Assembly: GCA_913060875.1 (NCBI GenBank)
Contig: CAJXSL010000001.1
Coordinates: 1 to 64,000 of the forward strand
Reading direction: 5' to 3'
Length of the DNA stretch: 64,000 nucleotides
Source: an uncultured Desulfobacteraceae bacterium
Lineage (GTDB): Bacteria; Desulfobacterota; Desulfobacteria; Desulfobacterales; UBA5852
The position numbers were made by a program, and so were the translations under genes. The notes under the pieces were generated by a model that did no database searches, was not told where the DNA came from, and saw only the letters and a program-made list of their open reading frames with translations. Positions 17,467-27,410 of this stretch are shown here, piece by piece (position 1 is the stretch's first letter; every line of letters starts with the position of its first letter).

Positions 17467-20400
17467 AAGGGGCTGTGGGCTGGTTTGCCGAAAACCACGT
17501 TGCCGCCAACCTGCTGATGCTGTTCATCCTCTTTGCCGGTATATATACCGGTTTGACCACCAAACTGGAAATTTTCCCGGAAACCACCCTGGACACCATC
17601 ACTATTACCACCACGTATTCCGGAGCTTCGCCGGCCGAGGTGGAGGAAGCTGTGGTGCGCAAGATCGAGGAGCAAATTGCCGGTCTGGCCGGGATCAAAC
17701 GCATCGATTCCACCTCCCGGGAAGGGGTGGGAACCGTGGTGATCGAGGTCATCAAGGACTGGGACCTCAAAAAATTGCTGGATGAGGTCAAATCCGAGGT
17801 GGATCGCCTGACCACGCTGCCGGAAGAGGCGGAGGAACCCGTGGTCCGTGAAGTGACCCGGCGGCGCGACGTGATCGACCTGGCCCTTTATGGCGACGCC
17901 CCCGAGGCCACCATCAAATATCTGGCCGAGCGGATTCGAGACGAAATTACCAACCTGCCTGGTGTAACCCTGGCCGACATCAATGGGGTGCGCGATGCCG
18001 AAATCCATATCGAAATTTCGGAAACCACCTTGCGTCAATACGGCCTGACCCTGGGCCAGGTGGCGGACCGGGTGGCCCGGGGCAGTCTCGACCTCCCGGC
18101 CGGCAGCGTCAAGACCCGTGAGGGGGAAATCCTCATTCGCACCAAGGGGCGGCGTTATTTCGCGGCGGACTACGGTGAGATTGCCATCATTACCCAGCCG
18201 GACGGCAGCAAGGTGCGCCTGGCCGACATTGCCACCCTGCGGGACGGTTTCGAGGAAGTGGACCGCTATGCGCGGTTTCAGGGCAAGCCTGCCGCGATCA
18301 TCAATATTTACCGTGTGGCCGATCAGAGCGCCCTGGAGGTGGCCCGGGCGGTGGAGGCCTATGTCGAACAGGTGCGGCTGACCCTGCCGGCCGGCATCGA
18401 CATCCAACTAAGGCGCGACCGTTCCAAGATCCTGCGCAGCCGCATCGAGCTCCTCACACGGAACATGCTGTTTGGTTTGCTGCTGGTCAGCATCATGCTG
18501 GGCCTTTTCCTCAACCTGCGCCTGGCCCTGTGGGTGATGATCGGCATCCCCATCTCGTTCGCTTTTGGCTTGCTGCTGCTGCCCCGTCTCGGCGTATCGA
18601 TCAACATGATTTCCCTTTTTGCCTTTATCATGGTGCTGGGCATCGTGGTGGACGATGCCATCATCGTGGGGGAGAATATTTTCCGGCGCTACGAGGTGGG
18701 TGAAAAAGCCCTGCCCGGGGCGGTGGCCGGTGCGGTCGAGGTGGGGCGCCCGGTCGTTTTTTCGGTATTGACCACCATCGTGGCCTTCTGGCCGTTGCTG
18801 CTGGCCGGCGGCGTGATGGGAAAATTCATGCGCAACATCCCCATTGTGGTCATCGTGGTGCTGGTGGGCTCCCTGGTGGAGTCGCTGTTTATCCTGCCGT
18901 CCCACCTGGCCACCAGCCGACGCGGCATGGCCACCGGGGCCGACGGCCGGATGAAAGAGAAGCGCACTTCCCGCTGGCTCAAATACATCGTCAACGGCCC
19001 TTATACGCGCCTGGTCGATTTCTGCGTGCGCTGGCGCTACGCCACCCTTGCTCTCGGCATTGCCGTGATATTGTTGACTGTCGGCCTCTGGCAGGGCGGT
19101 TGGATCAAGTTCACCTTTATGCCCAAGGTGGAAGGGGATACCATGCGCAGCTACCTCACCCTGCCTCTGGGAACCCCGGCCGACCAGACTGCGAAGGTGG
19201 TGGAACGGGTGGAACGGGCCGCCCTCGACGTATTTGCGGAGGCGGACGCTGAACGACCGGACGGGGCGCCATCGCTCTACGAGCACAGCCTGATTCTGAT
19301 CGGGCGCGGGGCCGATGCCACCGGCAGCCACGTGGGGCAGGTGCGCATTCAATTGCTGGAAGGGGAAAAACGCGACATCACGACCTTCGAGCTGACCCGC
19401 CGCTGGCGGGAGAAACTGGGCGCCGTGCCCGAGGCGGAGTCCATCCTGTTCCGCAGCAGTATTCACCGCAGCGGCAATCCCATCGAAGTGCATCTGTCCC
19501 TGGACGACTACGACCAACTGCTCATGGCCGCGGAAGATCTGAAGGATGTGCTGCGGCGGATACCGGGTGTATTTGAAATCGACGACAGTTTCCAGCCGGG
19601 CAAACAGGAGTTTCAGATGAAGCTGAAACCGGCGGCCAGCAGCCTGGGCCTGACCCTGGACGATCTGGCCCGCCAGGTACGGCATGCCTTTTACGGGGCT
19701 GAGGCCCTGCGTTTCCAGCGGGACAAGGACGAAGTCAAGGTCAAGGTGCGTTACCCCGAAGCGGAAAGGCGCTCACTCAGCAATGTGGAAGACATGTACA
19801 TCCGGGCGCCGGACGGCAGCGAGGTGCCTTTCAACCTGGTGGCCGAAGTTCGCCTGACCGAAGGCTATGCCAAAATCGACCGGGCACAGCGGCTGCGTGT
19901 CATCAAGGTCACGGCGGACGTGGACGAGGCCCTGAACAATGCCAACGAAATCCGCATGGATTTGGAGAAGACAGCCCTCCCGGATCTGCTCAAGAGCTAT
20001 CCCGGGCTGCGGTACACCATTGAAGGCGAGGGCAAGGAACAGCGTGAGTCCCTGGCCGATGTGCAGCGGGGCTTCGTGATCGCCCTGTTCGGCATCTATG
20101 CCCTGCTGGCCATTCCCTTCCGTTCATTTTCTCAGCCCCTCATCGTGATGGCGGCCATTCCCTTCGGAATGGTGGGGGCTGTGGCCGGGCATATGCTTAT
20201 GGGATTCAACCTGAGCATAATCAGCATATTCGGGATCGTGGGCCTGGCCGGGGTGGTGGTCAACGACAGCCTGGTGCTGATTGATCGCGCCAACCGCCAT
20301 CGCCGGGAGGGCTACAATGCCCATGATGCCATCGTGCGGGCCGGCTGTATCCGCTTCCGGGCCATCCTGTTGACGTCCCTGACCACGTTCGCGGGCCTGA

Positions 20401-20594
20401 CGCCCATGCTGCTGGAGCGCAGTATCCAGGCCCAGTTTCTGATCCCCATGGCCGTCAGCCTGGGGTTCGGGGTATTGTTCGCCACCGTGATTACGCTGCT
20501 GCTGGTCCCCTGCGGTTACATGTTCCTGGACGACATCCACCAGTTGATGAAGCGCCCGGGAAAGCGCCGGGTGCGCCTGGAAGAGCGTGTCTGA
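17463..20594 (+). CDS. RND-family efflux pump (AcrB/HAE1 type)
   Basis: 1043 residues from ATG 17463, which overlaps the adaptor stop; a longer frame from 17280 lies inside the adaptor gene. It has the twelve-helix RND layout with two large periplasmic loops. The proton relay pair is present in LGIVVDDAIIVGENI (TM4), and the second half has GLAGVVVNDSLVLIDRANRHR (TM11). The N-terminal WFAENHVAANLLM and FPE motifs are typical. With its adaptor and duct it exports hydrophobic or toxic compounds using the proton gradient. Substrate cannot be read from the sequence. Many relatives with this adaptor type are unlinked to known drug pumps. Confidence 0.94.
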   Translation: MKGAVGWFAENHVAANLLMLFILFAGIYTGLTTKLEIFPETTLDTITITTTYSGASPAEVEEAVVRKIEEQIAGLAGIKRIDSTSREGVGTVVIEVIKDWDLKKLLDEVKSEVDRLTTLPEEAEEPVVREVTRRRDVIDLALYGDAPEATIKYLAERIRDEITNLPGVTLADINGVRDAEIHIEISETTLRQYGLTLGQVADRVARGSLDLPAGSVKTREGEILIRTKGRRYFAADYGEIAIITQPDGSKVRLADIATLRDGFEEVDRYARFQGKPAAIINIYRVADQSALEVARAVEAYVEQVRLTLPAGIDIQLRRDRSKILRSRIELLTRNMLFGLLLVSIMLGLFLNLRLALWVMIGIPISFAFGLLLLPRLGVSINMISLFAFIMVLGIVVDDAIIVGENIFRRYEVGEKALPGAVAGAVEVGRPVVFSVLTTIVAFWPLLLAGGVMGKFMRNIPIVVIVVLVGSLVESLFILPSHLATSRRGMATGADGRMKEKRTSRWLKYIVNGPYTRLVDFCVRWRYATLALGIAVILLTVGLWQGGWIKFTFMPKVEGDTMRSYLTLPLGTPADQTAKVVERVERAALDVFAEADAERPDGAPSLYEHSLILIGRGADATGSHVGQVRIQLLEGEKRDITTFELTRRWREKLGAVPEAESILFRSSIHRSGNPIEVHLSLDDYDQLLMAAEDLKDVLRRIPGVFEIDDSFQPGKQEFQMKLKPAASSLGLTLDDLARQVRHAFYGAEALRFQRDKDEVKVKVRYPEAERRSLSNVEDMYIRAPDGSEVPFNLVAEVRLTEGYAKIDRAQRLRVIKVTADVDEALNNANEIRMDLEKTALPDLLKSYPGLRYTIEGEGKEQRESLADVQRGFVIALFGIYALLAIPFRSFSQPLIVMAAIPFGMVGAVAGHMLMGFNLSIISIFGIVGLAGVVVNDSLVLIDRANRHRREGYNAHDAIVRAGCIRFRAILLTSLTTFAGLTPMLLERSIQAQFLIPMAVSLGFGVLFATVITLLLVPCGYMFLDDIHQLMKRPGKRRVRLEERV

Positions 20595-20658
20595 TAGGAC
20601 TGAAGGGCTTTTGAGGAACTTTACCGATACAGATAGTTTCTCAGAATAGACGGCTTCA

Positions 20659-20680
20659 TTTTCTTTCCCGTGAAAGAAAA
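20659..20680. terminator. Hairpin downstream of the RND operon
   Basis: Perfect 9-bp arms TTTTCTTTC and GAAAGAAAA enclose the loop CCGT. There is no clear T-tract on the plus strand, so it may be a weak terminator or part of the adjoining repeat. Confidence 0.4.
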
Positions 20681-20813
20681 GATGGTCCCGTAAAAAGTGT
20701 TCTACCTGTCATTCCGGACTTGATCCGGAATCTCTAACATATTGATATCAAAAGATTCCGGTTTCCGCCGGAATGACGTTTAGACGGGAAATGGTACTTT
20801 TTACGGCTTCATC
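20681..20813. repeat. Palindromic GTCATTCCGG element, copy 2 (complete)
   Basis: The outer ends are inverted: GATGGTCCCGTAAAAAGTG on the left and ACTTTTTACGGCTTCATC on the right. The inner arms are GTCATTCCGGACTTGATCC and CCGCCGGAATGAC. The whole 133 bp is one imperfect palindrome. This is the best-preserved copy in the window. Confidence 0.85.
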
Positions 20814-20986
20814 AAGAAAACGAAGCAAAAGAAAACGCCCGTGTCCCGCTTGATCCTGCGCGTCGTCGGTGCGGCCGGAGCGCGCGGAAACTCGCCCCGC
20901 TTTCAGCGGGACTCAAACAGTCCGCGCGCTTTATCCCGTCCGCCCCGCTGATGCTCGGCGCGGGACAAAGGGAAAATCAAAAAACC
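20814..20986. repeat. GC-rich interspersed repeat, copy 2
   Basis: 20906-20986 matches window positions 2-81. It contains the hairpin CCCGCTTTCAGCGGG (20896-20910). On the minus strand the left part translates without a stop as a basic, Pro/Arg-rich segment ending GVFFCFVFLMKP, closed by a TAA inside the neighbouring palindromic element. There is no start codon or ribosome site, so I treat it as a repeat and not a gene. Confidence 0.7.
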
Positions 20987-21076
20987 AAATCTAAAACCAT
21001 TTTAAGCCTGTTAAAGGGACAACTTGAGGCCTTTCGCTCTTCGGTAGGAGCCTCATTGATGTTATACGGAACCATC

Positions 21077-21108
21077 GAATAAAAAGGCCCACCCGGGCCT
21101 TTTTATTC
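21077..21108. terminator. Bidirectional Rho-independent terminator
   Basis: Perfect 14-bp arms GAATAAAAAGGCCC and GGGCCTTTTTATTC around the loop ACCC. The T-tract works in both directions. It overlaps the stop codon of the minus-strand acyl-CoA synthetase and faces the RND operon on the other side. Confidence 0.92.
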
Positions 21109-22905
21109 GGCATACATCCCTTCGATCAACGGGGCGAAATTCTCGACGATGACGTTGCGTTTGAGTTTTAGCGACGGGGTCAGTTCGCCCTCTTCCTGGG
21201 AGAATTCCCGCTGGACAATGCGGTATTTTTTGATGGTTTCAAAGCGCGCCAGTTTCTGATTGCCCGCCTGGACCCGTTTTTCGACAATATCCAGGAAGGC
21301 GGGGTCGGACAGCAGGTCGACCGGCTGGTCATAGGGGATGCCCTGGTCCTGGGCAATATGGACGGCCACATCCGGGTTGATGGTCAACAGGGCGGAGAGA
21401 AACTTGCGCCGTTCCCCGATGACGATGAACTGGGCAAAGAGGGGGTCGCTCACGAACAGGTTTTCGATTTTCTGGGGGGCGATATTCTTGCCGCCGGAGG
21501 TAATGATGATGTTTTTCTTGCGGTCCGTGATGGAGAGAAAACCGTCTTCATCGAAACGGCCGATATCGCCGCTCATAAAGTAGCCGTCATCCGTGAACGC
21601 ATCCCGGGTGGCCGCCTCCATTTTCCAGTAGCCTTTAAAAACATTGTCGCCTTTGACGAGGATTTCGCCGTCCTCCGCCAGTTGGATGTCGACATCGGGC
21701 AGGGGCTTGCCCACCGTGCCGATGCGGTAATCCGCCAGGTTGCTCATGGTGGCCGGTGCAAAACATTCGGTCATGCCGTAGCCTTCCACCACCGTGATGC
21801 CGGCCGCGTTGAAAAACAGGATGATGTCTCGCGAGGTGGGAGCCCCCGATGCGGTCATCCAGCGCACCCGTCCCCCTAATGCTTCCTGTAACTTGCTGAA
21901 AATGAGGCGGTAAGCCAGGCGGTATTGCAGTTGCATGAAGAAGGGAATCGGTTTTTTCTTTTCGCGATAGGTGCTGATGCGGGTGCCGATGGCGTGGCCC
22001 CAGTGAAATATTTTCTGGCGCCATTGGGGCTGGGCTTCGACCTGCAGGCAGATTTTCTGGTACACCTTTTCACAGACCCGGGGGACGGCCAGGATCATGG
22101 TCGGCCGTTTTTCCTTGAAATCTTCAAGCAGGGAATTGATGTTTTCGGCATAGGACGAGGTGATGCCCTTATACATGCCGTAGAAGTGCCCGGCCGCCCG
22201 CTCGAAGACGTGGCTCAGCGGGAGGAAGGGGACCGTGCAGTCTTCATCCGAGGCATAACGCGGCTGGATGCGGTCGAGGGATTCGATGACCGCCATGATG
22301 TTGCGGTGGGTAATCATGGCGCCCTTGGGAACGCCGGTGGTGCCCGAGGTGTAGACCAGGGTGGCCAGGTCCTCCGGGCCGACGTCCTTCACGCGTTCCT
22401 GGAACAGAGTCGGTTTTTCGCGGCTGAGCGTTTCCCCATTTGCCATCAGGTCTTCAAATGCAATGACGCCGGGCGCATCCAGATCGGCGCCCTGGGGGTC
22501 CATGACCACAACGGCGGCCAGGTTCGGGCACTGGGGCCAGGCCTCACGGGCTTTGGCCAACTGGAGGGCGTCTTCCACCACGAGAACCCTGGAACCGGAG
22601 TTGTCCACGATATAGGCAATTTCCGCGGATGTCAGCGTGGGGTAGATGGTGACCACGACGCCGCCGATGCCCAGGGTGCCCATATCGGTGTACAGCCACT
22701 CGAGTCGATTCTCGGATAACAATGAAACCCGATCGCCTTTACAGATACCCAGGCGGGTCAGCCCCAGACCGGTGTTGCGCGCCCGTTCGTAATACTGTTG
22801 CCAGGTGGCGCCGTGCCATTGTCCCTGCATTTTTTTTTCAATGGCCAGGCGATTGCCATAGCGGCCGGCCTGACGGGCGAAAACGTCGTTGATGGTGTGA
22901 TCCAT
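21103..22905 (-). CDS. Long-chain fatty acid--CoA ligase (FadD15-type AMP-forming)
   Basis: 600 residues of the ANL superfamily. The phosphate-binding loop is TLVYTSGTTGVPKGAMITHRN, cut here as TSGTTGVPKG (residues about 178-187). Other landmarks are the adenine motif GYGMTE, the hinge region DRKKNIIITSGGKNIAPQ and the C-terminal lid. Length and the long N-terminal segment fit the FadD15/ACSBG group, which activates long-chain fatty acids to acyl-CoA using ATP. It is monocistronic: a terminator follows and an AT-rich spacer precedes it. No other beta-oxidation gene adjoins. Confidence 0.92.
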   Translation of the reverse strand: MDHTINDVFARQAGRYGNRLAIEKKMQGQWHGATWQQYYERARNTGLGLTRLGICKGDRVSLLSENRLEWLYTDMGTLGIGGVVVTIYPTLTSAEIAYIVDNSGSRVLVVEDALQLAKAREAWPQCPNLAAVVVMDPQGADLDAPGVIAFEDLMANGETLSREKPTLFQERVKDVGPEDLATLVYTSGTTGVPKGAMITHRNIMAVIESLDRIQPRYASDEDCTVPFLPLSHVFERAAGHFYGMYKGITSSYAENINSLLEDFKEKRPTMILAVPRVCEKVYQKICLQVEAQPQWRQKIFHWGHAIGTRISTYREKKKPIPFFMQLQYRLAYRLIFSKLQEALGGRVRWMTASGAPTSRDIILFFNAAGITVVEGYGMTECFAPATMSNLADYRIGTVGKPLPDVDIQLAEDGEILVKGDNVFKGYWKMEAATRDAFTDDGYFMSGDIGRFDEDGFLSITDRKKNIIITSGGKNIAPQKIENLFVSDPLFAQFIVIGERRKFLSALLTINPDVAVHIAQDQGIPYDQPVDLLSDPAFLDIVEKRVQAGNQKLARFETIKKYRIVQREFSQEEGELTPSLKLKRNVIVENFAPLIEGMYAE

Positions 22906-23141
22906 GGCGGCTCCGATGGTTAATTCACGAAATGATTACAATTCATAATTATAATTAAATTCGAAAATATAATTTTGTTTAAATGATTCCGGTGGGATTG
23001 TCAACGGTTCATATGGTGCCTTGGCGGTGGCGTGTGGATAGGGCAAAAGGCTTGCATTCACTGGCGAGGTATGAAAAAGTTGCCCGCGTTATTGACCGTC
23101 AAAAGCCGTATGGGCTGAATCCTTGCCACGATGGATGTACG
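22906..23141. promoter_or_regulatory. AT-rich divergent control region
   Basis: The stretch 22922-22982 is strongly AT-rich and partly palindromic (AATTATAATTAAATT, TTCATAATTATAATT), unlike its surroundings. It probably holds the promoter of the minus-strand fatty acid ligase and perhaps a repressor site. The in-frame extension of the next plus-strand gene into this region (22983-23141) has no ribosome site and is not counted as coding. Confidence 0.4.
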
Positions 23142-23846
23142 ATGACCCCCAAGCCGATGGACACCATCTCCCCATTTGTACGCCTGCGGGAAAGCATGGC
23201 CTTTTTCAGGGTTTATGGATGGGAACTGTCCCGTTTTTTTATTGTTCTGTATCTGCCGGTTGTTCTGGTTTCGTTGATTTTGCCCGATGGCGGGGCGGAA
23301 AGTGCCGATTCCGGGTTTCCAACGGTGGCCTTTATTTTCAATTTTTTCTACCAGCCCATCTATACCGGTGCCCTGATTTACCAGTTGGCCCGGATCGAGG
23401 CCGGCCAGCCCTGGACGATCAGGGAGGGGTTCATTACCGGCGTTCGCCTTTGGGACAAGCTGCTGCTGGTCAACCTGGTGAGCCTGGCCCTGACCCTGGT
23501 GGGGTTTATGGCCCTCATCGTTCCGGGGCTGATTGCCTATGCCCGTTTGGCCCTGGCGGAATTCCGGATCGTTCTCAATGGGGACCACCCCAAAGACGCG
23601 CTTAAGAACAGTTTCGAAATGACCCGGCCCTATACCCTGCCGATCATTGCCTGCACCGTGGTGTTGTTCGGGCTGTTTCTGACCCTGCAGCTGGTGATCG
23701 AATGGCTGACGGCCACACTGGCGATGCCCCTGCTTTTCCCGGTAACCCTGAACACCCTGTTGTCCGTCGTGCTCATGCTGTTCCTGACGATCCTCCTGTT
23801 TCGGTTCTACGGGTTGGCCGCCCACCGTCCTTCGGCACCCGAATAA
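23142..23846 (+). CDS. Integral membrane protein, YciC/DUF975-like pattern
   Basis: 234 residues from ATG 23142; a longer frame from 22983 has no support. About five to six hydrophobic segments are visible (near residues 31-50, 64-90, 115-145, 165-195, 200-225). A central amphipathic stretch with ARLALAEFRIVLNGDHPKDALKNSFEMTRPY resembles the cytoplasmic loop of YciC-type proteins, given here only as its key residues DHPKDALKNSFE. Function of the group is unknown. It lies 12 bases before a lipoprotein hydrolase and is probably co-transcribed with it and the channel gene. Confidence 0.65.
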   Translation: MTPKPMDTISPFVRLRESMAFFRVYGWELSRFFIVLYLPVVLVSLILPDGGAESADSGFPTVAFIFNFFYQPIYTGALIYQLARIEAGQPWTIREGFITGVRLWDKLLLVNLVSLALTLVGFMALIVPGLIAYARLALAEFRIVLNGDHPKDALKNSFEMTRPYTLPIIACTVVLFGLFLTLQLVIEWLTATLAMPLLFPVTLNTLLSVVLMLFLTILLFRFYGLAAHRPSAPE

Positions 23847-23858
23847 GGGGAGCCTGTC

Positions 23859-24659
23859 ATGCGCCGGCTTTTTATCCTGAGCCTGGTTCTATTGCTGGCC
23901 TGCGGGGGATGTCTGACAGGTCCGGCGGCCGGCGACCCAACCGGGGGGGCGGCGGTCAAGGATGGTGCTTGCGTGATTCTGCTGCACGGCCTGGGACGGA
24001 CCCCCATGTCCATGGCGACCATGGCCCATGCCCTGGAGGCCCGGGGCTACCGGGTGACGAACTTGGCCTATCCGTCGACGGAGGCGCCCATCGAGACCCT
24101 CACCCGGGATTATCTGGCTCCGGCGGCCCGGCGTTGCCGTGAGACCGGCTGCGAACGGCTGCACATGGTGAGTCATTCCCTGGGGGGCATCCTGATTCGA
24201 CAGTATCTGCAGGACCACACCCTGCCGTCGGGCAGCCGCATCGTGATGCTGAGCCCCCCCAACCAGGGCAGTGAACTGGCGGATCATCTGCGATCCTTCC
24301 GCCTTTATCACTGGATCACCGGGCCTGCCGGGCAGCAGTTGGGCACCCGGTCCGACAGTGTACCCCGACAGTTGGGGCCGGTGAATGTGCCGGTTGGGGT
24401 TATCACCGGCAGCACGAGCTGGAATCCCCTGTACTCCTACCTGATTCCGGGACCGGACGACGGCAAGGTGGCCGTGGAGAATGCCCGCCTCGAAGGTATG
24501 GCGGATTTCCTGGTGGTGCCGGCCAGCCACACCTTTATCATGGATGATGACGAGGTCATCGCACAGACCATCCATTTCCTGCAGTTCGGGCGCTTTGATC
24601 ACGATGGCGCCCTTCGGGAGGGAGAGAGTCCCGATGAAAACACGGTGAAGCAGCCTTAA
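23859..24659 (+). CDS. Lipoprotein alpha/beta hydrolase (lipase/esterase-like)
   Basis: 266 residues. The signal peptide ends in a lipobox (LACGGC). The mature domain has the oxyanion strand VILLHGLGRTPMSM, the nucleophile elbow SHSLGG and a likely catalytic His near SHTFIMDD at the C-terminus. The PGAP1/lipase class-2-like order suggests an ester or lipid hydrolase held at the membrane. Neighbours are a membrane protein upstream and a K+ channel 12 bases downstream. Substrate is not predictable. Confidence 0.85.
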   Translation: MRRLFILSLVLLLACGGCLTGPAAGDPTGGAAVKDGACVILLHGLGRTPMSMATMAHALEARGYRVTNLAYPSTEAPIETLTRDYLAPAARRCRETGCERLHMVSHSLGGILIRQYLQDHTLPSGSRIVMLSPPNQGSELADHLRSFRLYHWITGPAGQQLGTRSDSVPRQLGPVNVPVGVITGSTSWNPLYSYLIPGPDDGKVAVENARLEGMADFLVVPASHTFIMDDDEVIAQTIHFLQFGRFDHDGALREGESPDENTVKQP

Positions 24660-24671
24660 GGTCGAGGTGAA

Positions 24672-25475
<804 letters not shown>

Positions 25476-25577
25476 CTTGAATGAAGTCCGCCAAGACTGG
25501 TGGTGTGCTTCTGGCGCCTGTCAGTTCTGGCGAGACAATGACTATGGATTGTTTATTTTTTTCCACATAGAAGAAAA

Positions 25578-25691
25578 GATGAAGTCGTAAAAAGTGTTCT
25601 ATTTGTCATTCCGGACTTGATCCGGAATCTCTAACATTTTGATATCAAAAGATTCCGGCTTCCGCCGGAATGACGTTAAACGGAAAATGGC
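25578..25691. repeat. Palindromic GTCATTCCGG element, copy 3 (right end lost)
   Basis: It starts with GATGAAGTCGTAAAAAGTG and holds the same core (25605-25675) as copy 2. The match ends around 25691, eight bases before the stop of the MBL hydrolase gene, so the right terminus is missing. It lies between two convergent genes. Confidence 0.8.
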
Positions 25692-25698
25692 GCCGATG

Positions 25699-26370
25699 CT
25701 ACAGCGGCAGCTTTTCCGCCTTGAAGGGGCGGCCGTGGGCAGGGTAGAGGGTGGTGACGCCCATCTCGCGCAGGGTGCGCCAACCAGCGCGAATGAGATC
25801 GGGATCGTCCCCGAAAGGCGGCCAGTAGGGCCCAAGGCCGGCGGGCAGGGTGTTGATGGCCAGATCCCCCACGAAGGCCAGGCCGGCAGGGGTGACGACG
25901 GTCAGGGAACCCGGGGTGTGGCCCGGGGTGGGCAGGATGCGGGCGTTGAAACCATAGGGGGCCAGATCCAGGGGGCCGTTGATGACGTGATCGGGCCGGA
26001 CCGGATCGAACCGGAACCATCGTTTGATCAGGCGGGGATGCCGGTTGGCCAGGCGGATCAGGCGACGCGTTAGCGGGTTGGTGCCGGGCGGCAGGACGAC
26101 TTGCCCCCGGGACAGGAGTCCGGCTTCGGCTTCATGGATCATGACCGGGCAAGCGCAGCGTTGTCGAATGGCATGCAGGCTGCCCACATGGTCGAAGTGG
26201 GCGTGGGTGACGATGATCAGGCGGATTTGCCCGGGGTCGATGCCATAGCGGCGGAGAGCGCGGAAAAAGGCATCCGCGCGACCGCGCGGCCCGGCGTCGA
26301 TGAGCAGGTAACCCGCATCACCCGGCAGCAAATAGGATTGTGTCATGCCCAGACGGATGGTGTATCGCAT
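25699..26370 (-). CDS. Metallo-beta-lactamase-fold hydrolase
   Basis: 223 residues from ATG 26370 (a TTG at 26394 would add eight residues). The metal-binding motif THAHFDHVG is present, followed by the later ligands in GHTPGSL, FVGDLAIN and AHGRPF. This is the GloB-like general hydrolase type, acting on thioesters, lactones or similar compounds. The sequence GYLLIDAGPRGRADAFFRAL in its N-terminal half fits the family. It is divergent from the small ORF at 26426 and convergent with the channel gene. Confidence 0.88.
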   Translation of the reverse strand: MRYTIRLGMTQSYLLPGDAGYLLIDAGPRGRADAFFRALRRYGIDPGQIRLIIVTHAHFDHVGSLHAIRQRCACPVMIHEAEAGLLSRGQVVLPPGTNPLTRRLIRLANRHPRLIKRWFRFDPVRPDHVINGPLDLAPYGFNARILPTPGHTPGSLTVVTPAGLAFVGDLAINTLPAGLGPYWPPFGDDPDLIRAGWRTLREMGVTTLYPAHGRPFKAEKLPL

Positions 26371-26425
26371 GGCCGTCTCACTTTTTTTGGTCAATGGTGT
26401 TTAAAGTTTGCAAGGAGATCCATTT

Positions 26426-26731
26426 ATGAGTCTGTCGCTTGAGGAAAATCCCATGGTCTGGGTTGTGGTCCAGACCATGGACGATGTCGAACAGTTTGTC
26501 GGCCAGCAAAATACCGACCTGGATATTGCCTATATTCCCTTCTTTAATGAAAAGGAAGAGGCTCAGAATGGCCTGAGTCTGTTTAAGCGCCAAAAAGGCA
26601 GCCGCTTCGAAGTTCAGGCCATACGCATTCATGAACTGGCCCGGGACGCGGCCCAAAATGGATTTCTGCTCTTTCAGATCGATGCCGACGGCCAGATTTT
26701 GGATAAAATCGATCCCCATACGGTACCCTGA
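26426..26731 (+). CDS. Small conserved-looking hypothetical protein
   Basis: A 101-residue soluble protein with AAGGAG at 26412-26417 eight bases before ATG 26426. It is acidic, without membrane segment or cysteine. The order is beta-alpha-beta-like: MVWVVVQTMDDVEQFVGQQ, then DLDIAYIPFFN, then FLLFQIDADGQILDKI. I do not recognise the family. The stop lies in a short inverted repeat (CCTGAT/ATCAGG, 26727-26743) shared with the convergent phosphoesterase gene. Confidence 0.75.
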   Translation: MSLSLEENPMVWVVVQTMDDVEQFVGQQNTDLDIAYIPFFNEKEEAQNGLSLFKRQKGSRFEVQAIRIHELARDAAQNGFLLFQIDADGQILDKIDPHTVP

Positions 26732-26738
26732 TGGCAGA

Positions 26739-27392
26739 TCAGGAAAAGGGCTCCGGATTGTTTAGAGCAATCAGTTCGATGCTTTCCCGGTCCCGGTGCC
26801 AGATGAGGCACAACCCGTCAAAAAGGGCACCGCAGGTGACCACGGCGGATTGCCCTGTTTGGAGTGGATAAGTCCGGCCGGGTAGCATCCGCTCCCGTGT
26901 AAAGGCGGTGCCTTGGGGCCGGACGATTTCCGGCTGGTGGCTGTGGCCCCGGAACAGCGACCGTCCCTGGTGCGTCTGGAAAAATCGCCGGATATGGCGG
27001 GAACGCATATCTTCCAGCATGCAGCGCGGGCCCATGGTGGCCGCAAAGGGCAGGGAATGGGCCAGCAGGGCCGATCCGATCCGCCGCGTCAGGGGCATTT
27101 CCCGGATAATGGCCATGGCCCGGGCACTGACCAATGGGGATTGGTTGAGCAGCAGGGTGTGGTCGTTATTGCCGCGGATCGGCAGGATGCCGTGGGCGGC
27201 CAGCCGGTCGAGGCAGGCCTCCAGGGTTGCCGGACGGGTCGTGTCGCCGATATCCCCGAGGTGGATGCTCAGGTTGCAACCGCGGTCCTGGAAGCACCTG
27301 GCCGCGGCTTCGATGCCGACGGCATCCCCGTGGCTGTCGGCCATCAGCCCGATGCGTTGCGGGCCAGGTTGCGCGATATCAGGAAGGGACAC
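26739..27392 (-). CDS. YfcE/MJ0936-type metallophosphoesterase
   Basis: 217 residues with the calcineurin-like motif set: LMADSHGD, HLGDIGDT, RGNNDHTLL, AHSLPF and FRGHSHQPEI. The family hydrolyses phosphodiesters with Mn2+ or Ni2+. It lies 18 bases after the acyl-CoA ligase gene in the same direction, so the two are probably co-transcribed, though no functional link is evident. It is a different subgroup from the phosphoesterase at 14010. Confidence 0.85.
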   Translation of the reverse strand: MSLPDIAQPGPQRIGLMADSHGDAVGIEAAARCFQDRGCNLSIHLGDIGDTTRPATLEACLDRLAAHGILPIRGNNDHTLLLNQSPLVSARAMAIIREMPLTRRIGSALLAHSLPFAATMGPRCMLEDMRSRHIRRFFQTHQGRSLFRGHSHQPEIVRPQGTAFTRERMLPGRTYPLQTGQSAVVTCGALFDGLCLIWHRDRESIELIALNNPEPFS

Positions 27393-27410
27393 GGGAAAGC
27401 TTCCTCAAAC

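Larger units (their letters stand above)
20595..21076. other. Non-coding repeat cluster downstream of the RND operon
   Basis: About 480 bases without a gene. In order: a hairpin at 20659-20680, a palindromic GTCATTCCGG element (20681-20813), and a GC-rich repeat (20814-20986) whose right part is shared with window positions 2-81. After 20987 there is about 90 bases of unique AT-richer sequence before the terminator. Confidence 0.8.

Noticed and set aside
17334-19685. Two long minus-strand ORFs (357 and 425 residues)
   Set aside because: They shadow the RND pump gene and have His/Gln/Gly-rich low-complexity composition.
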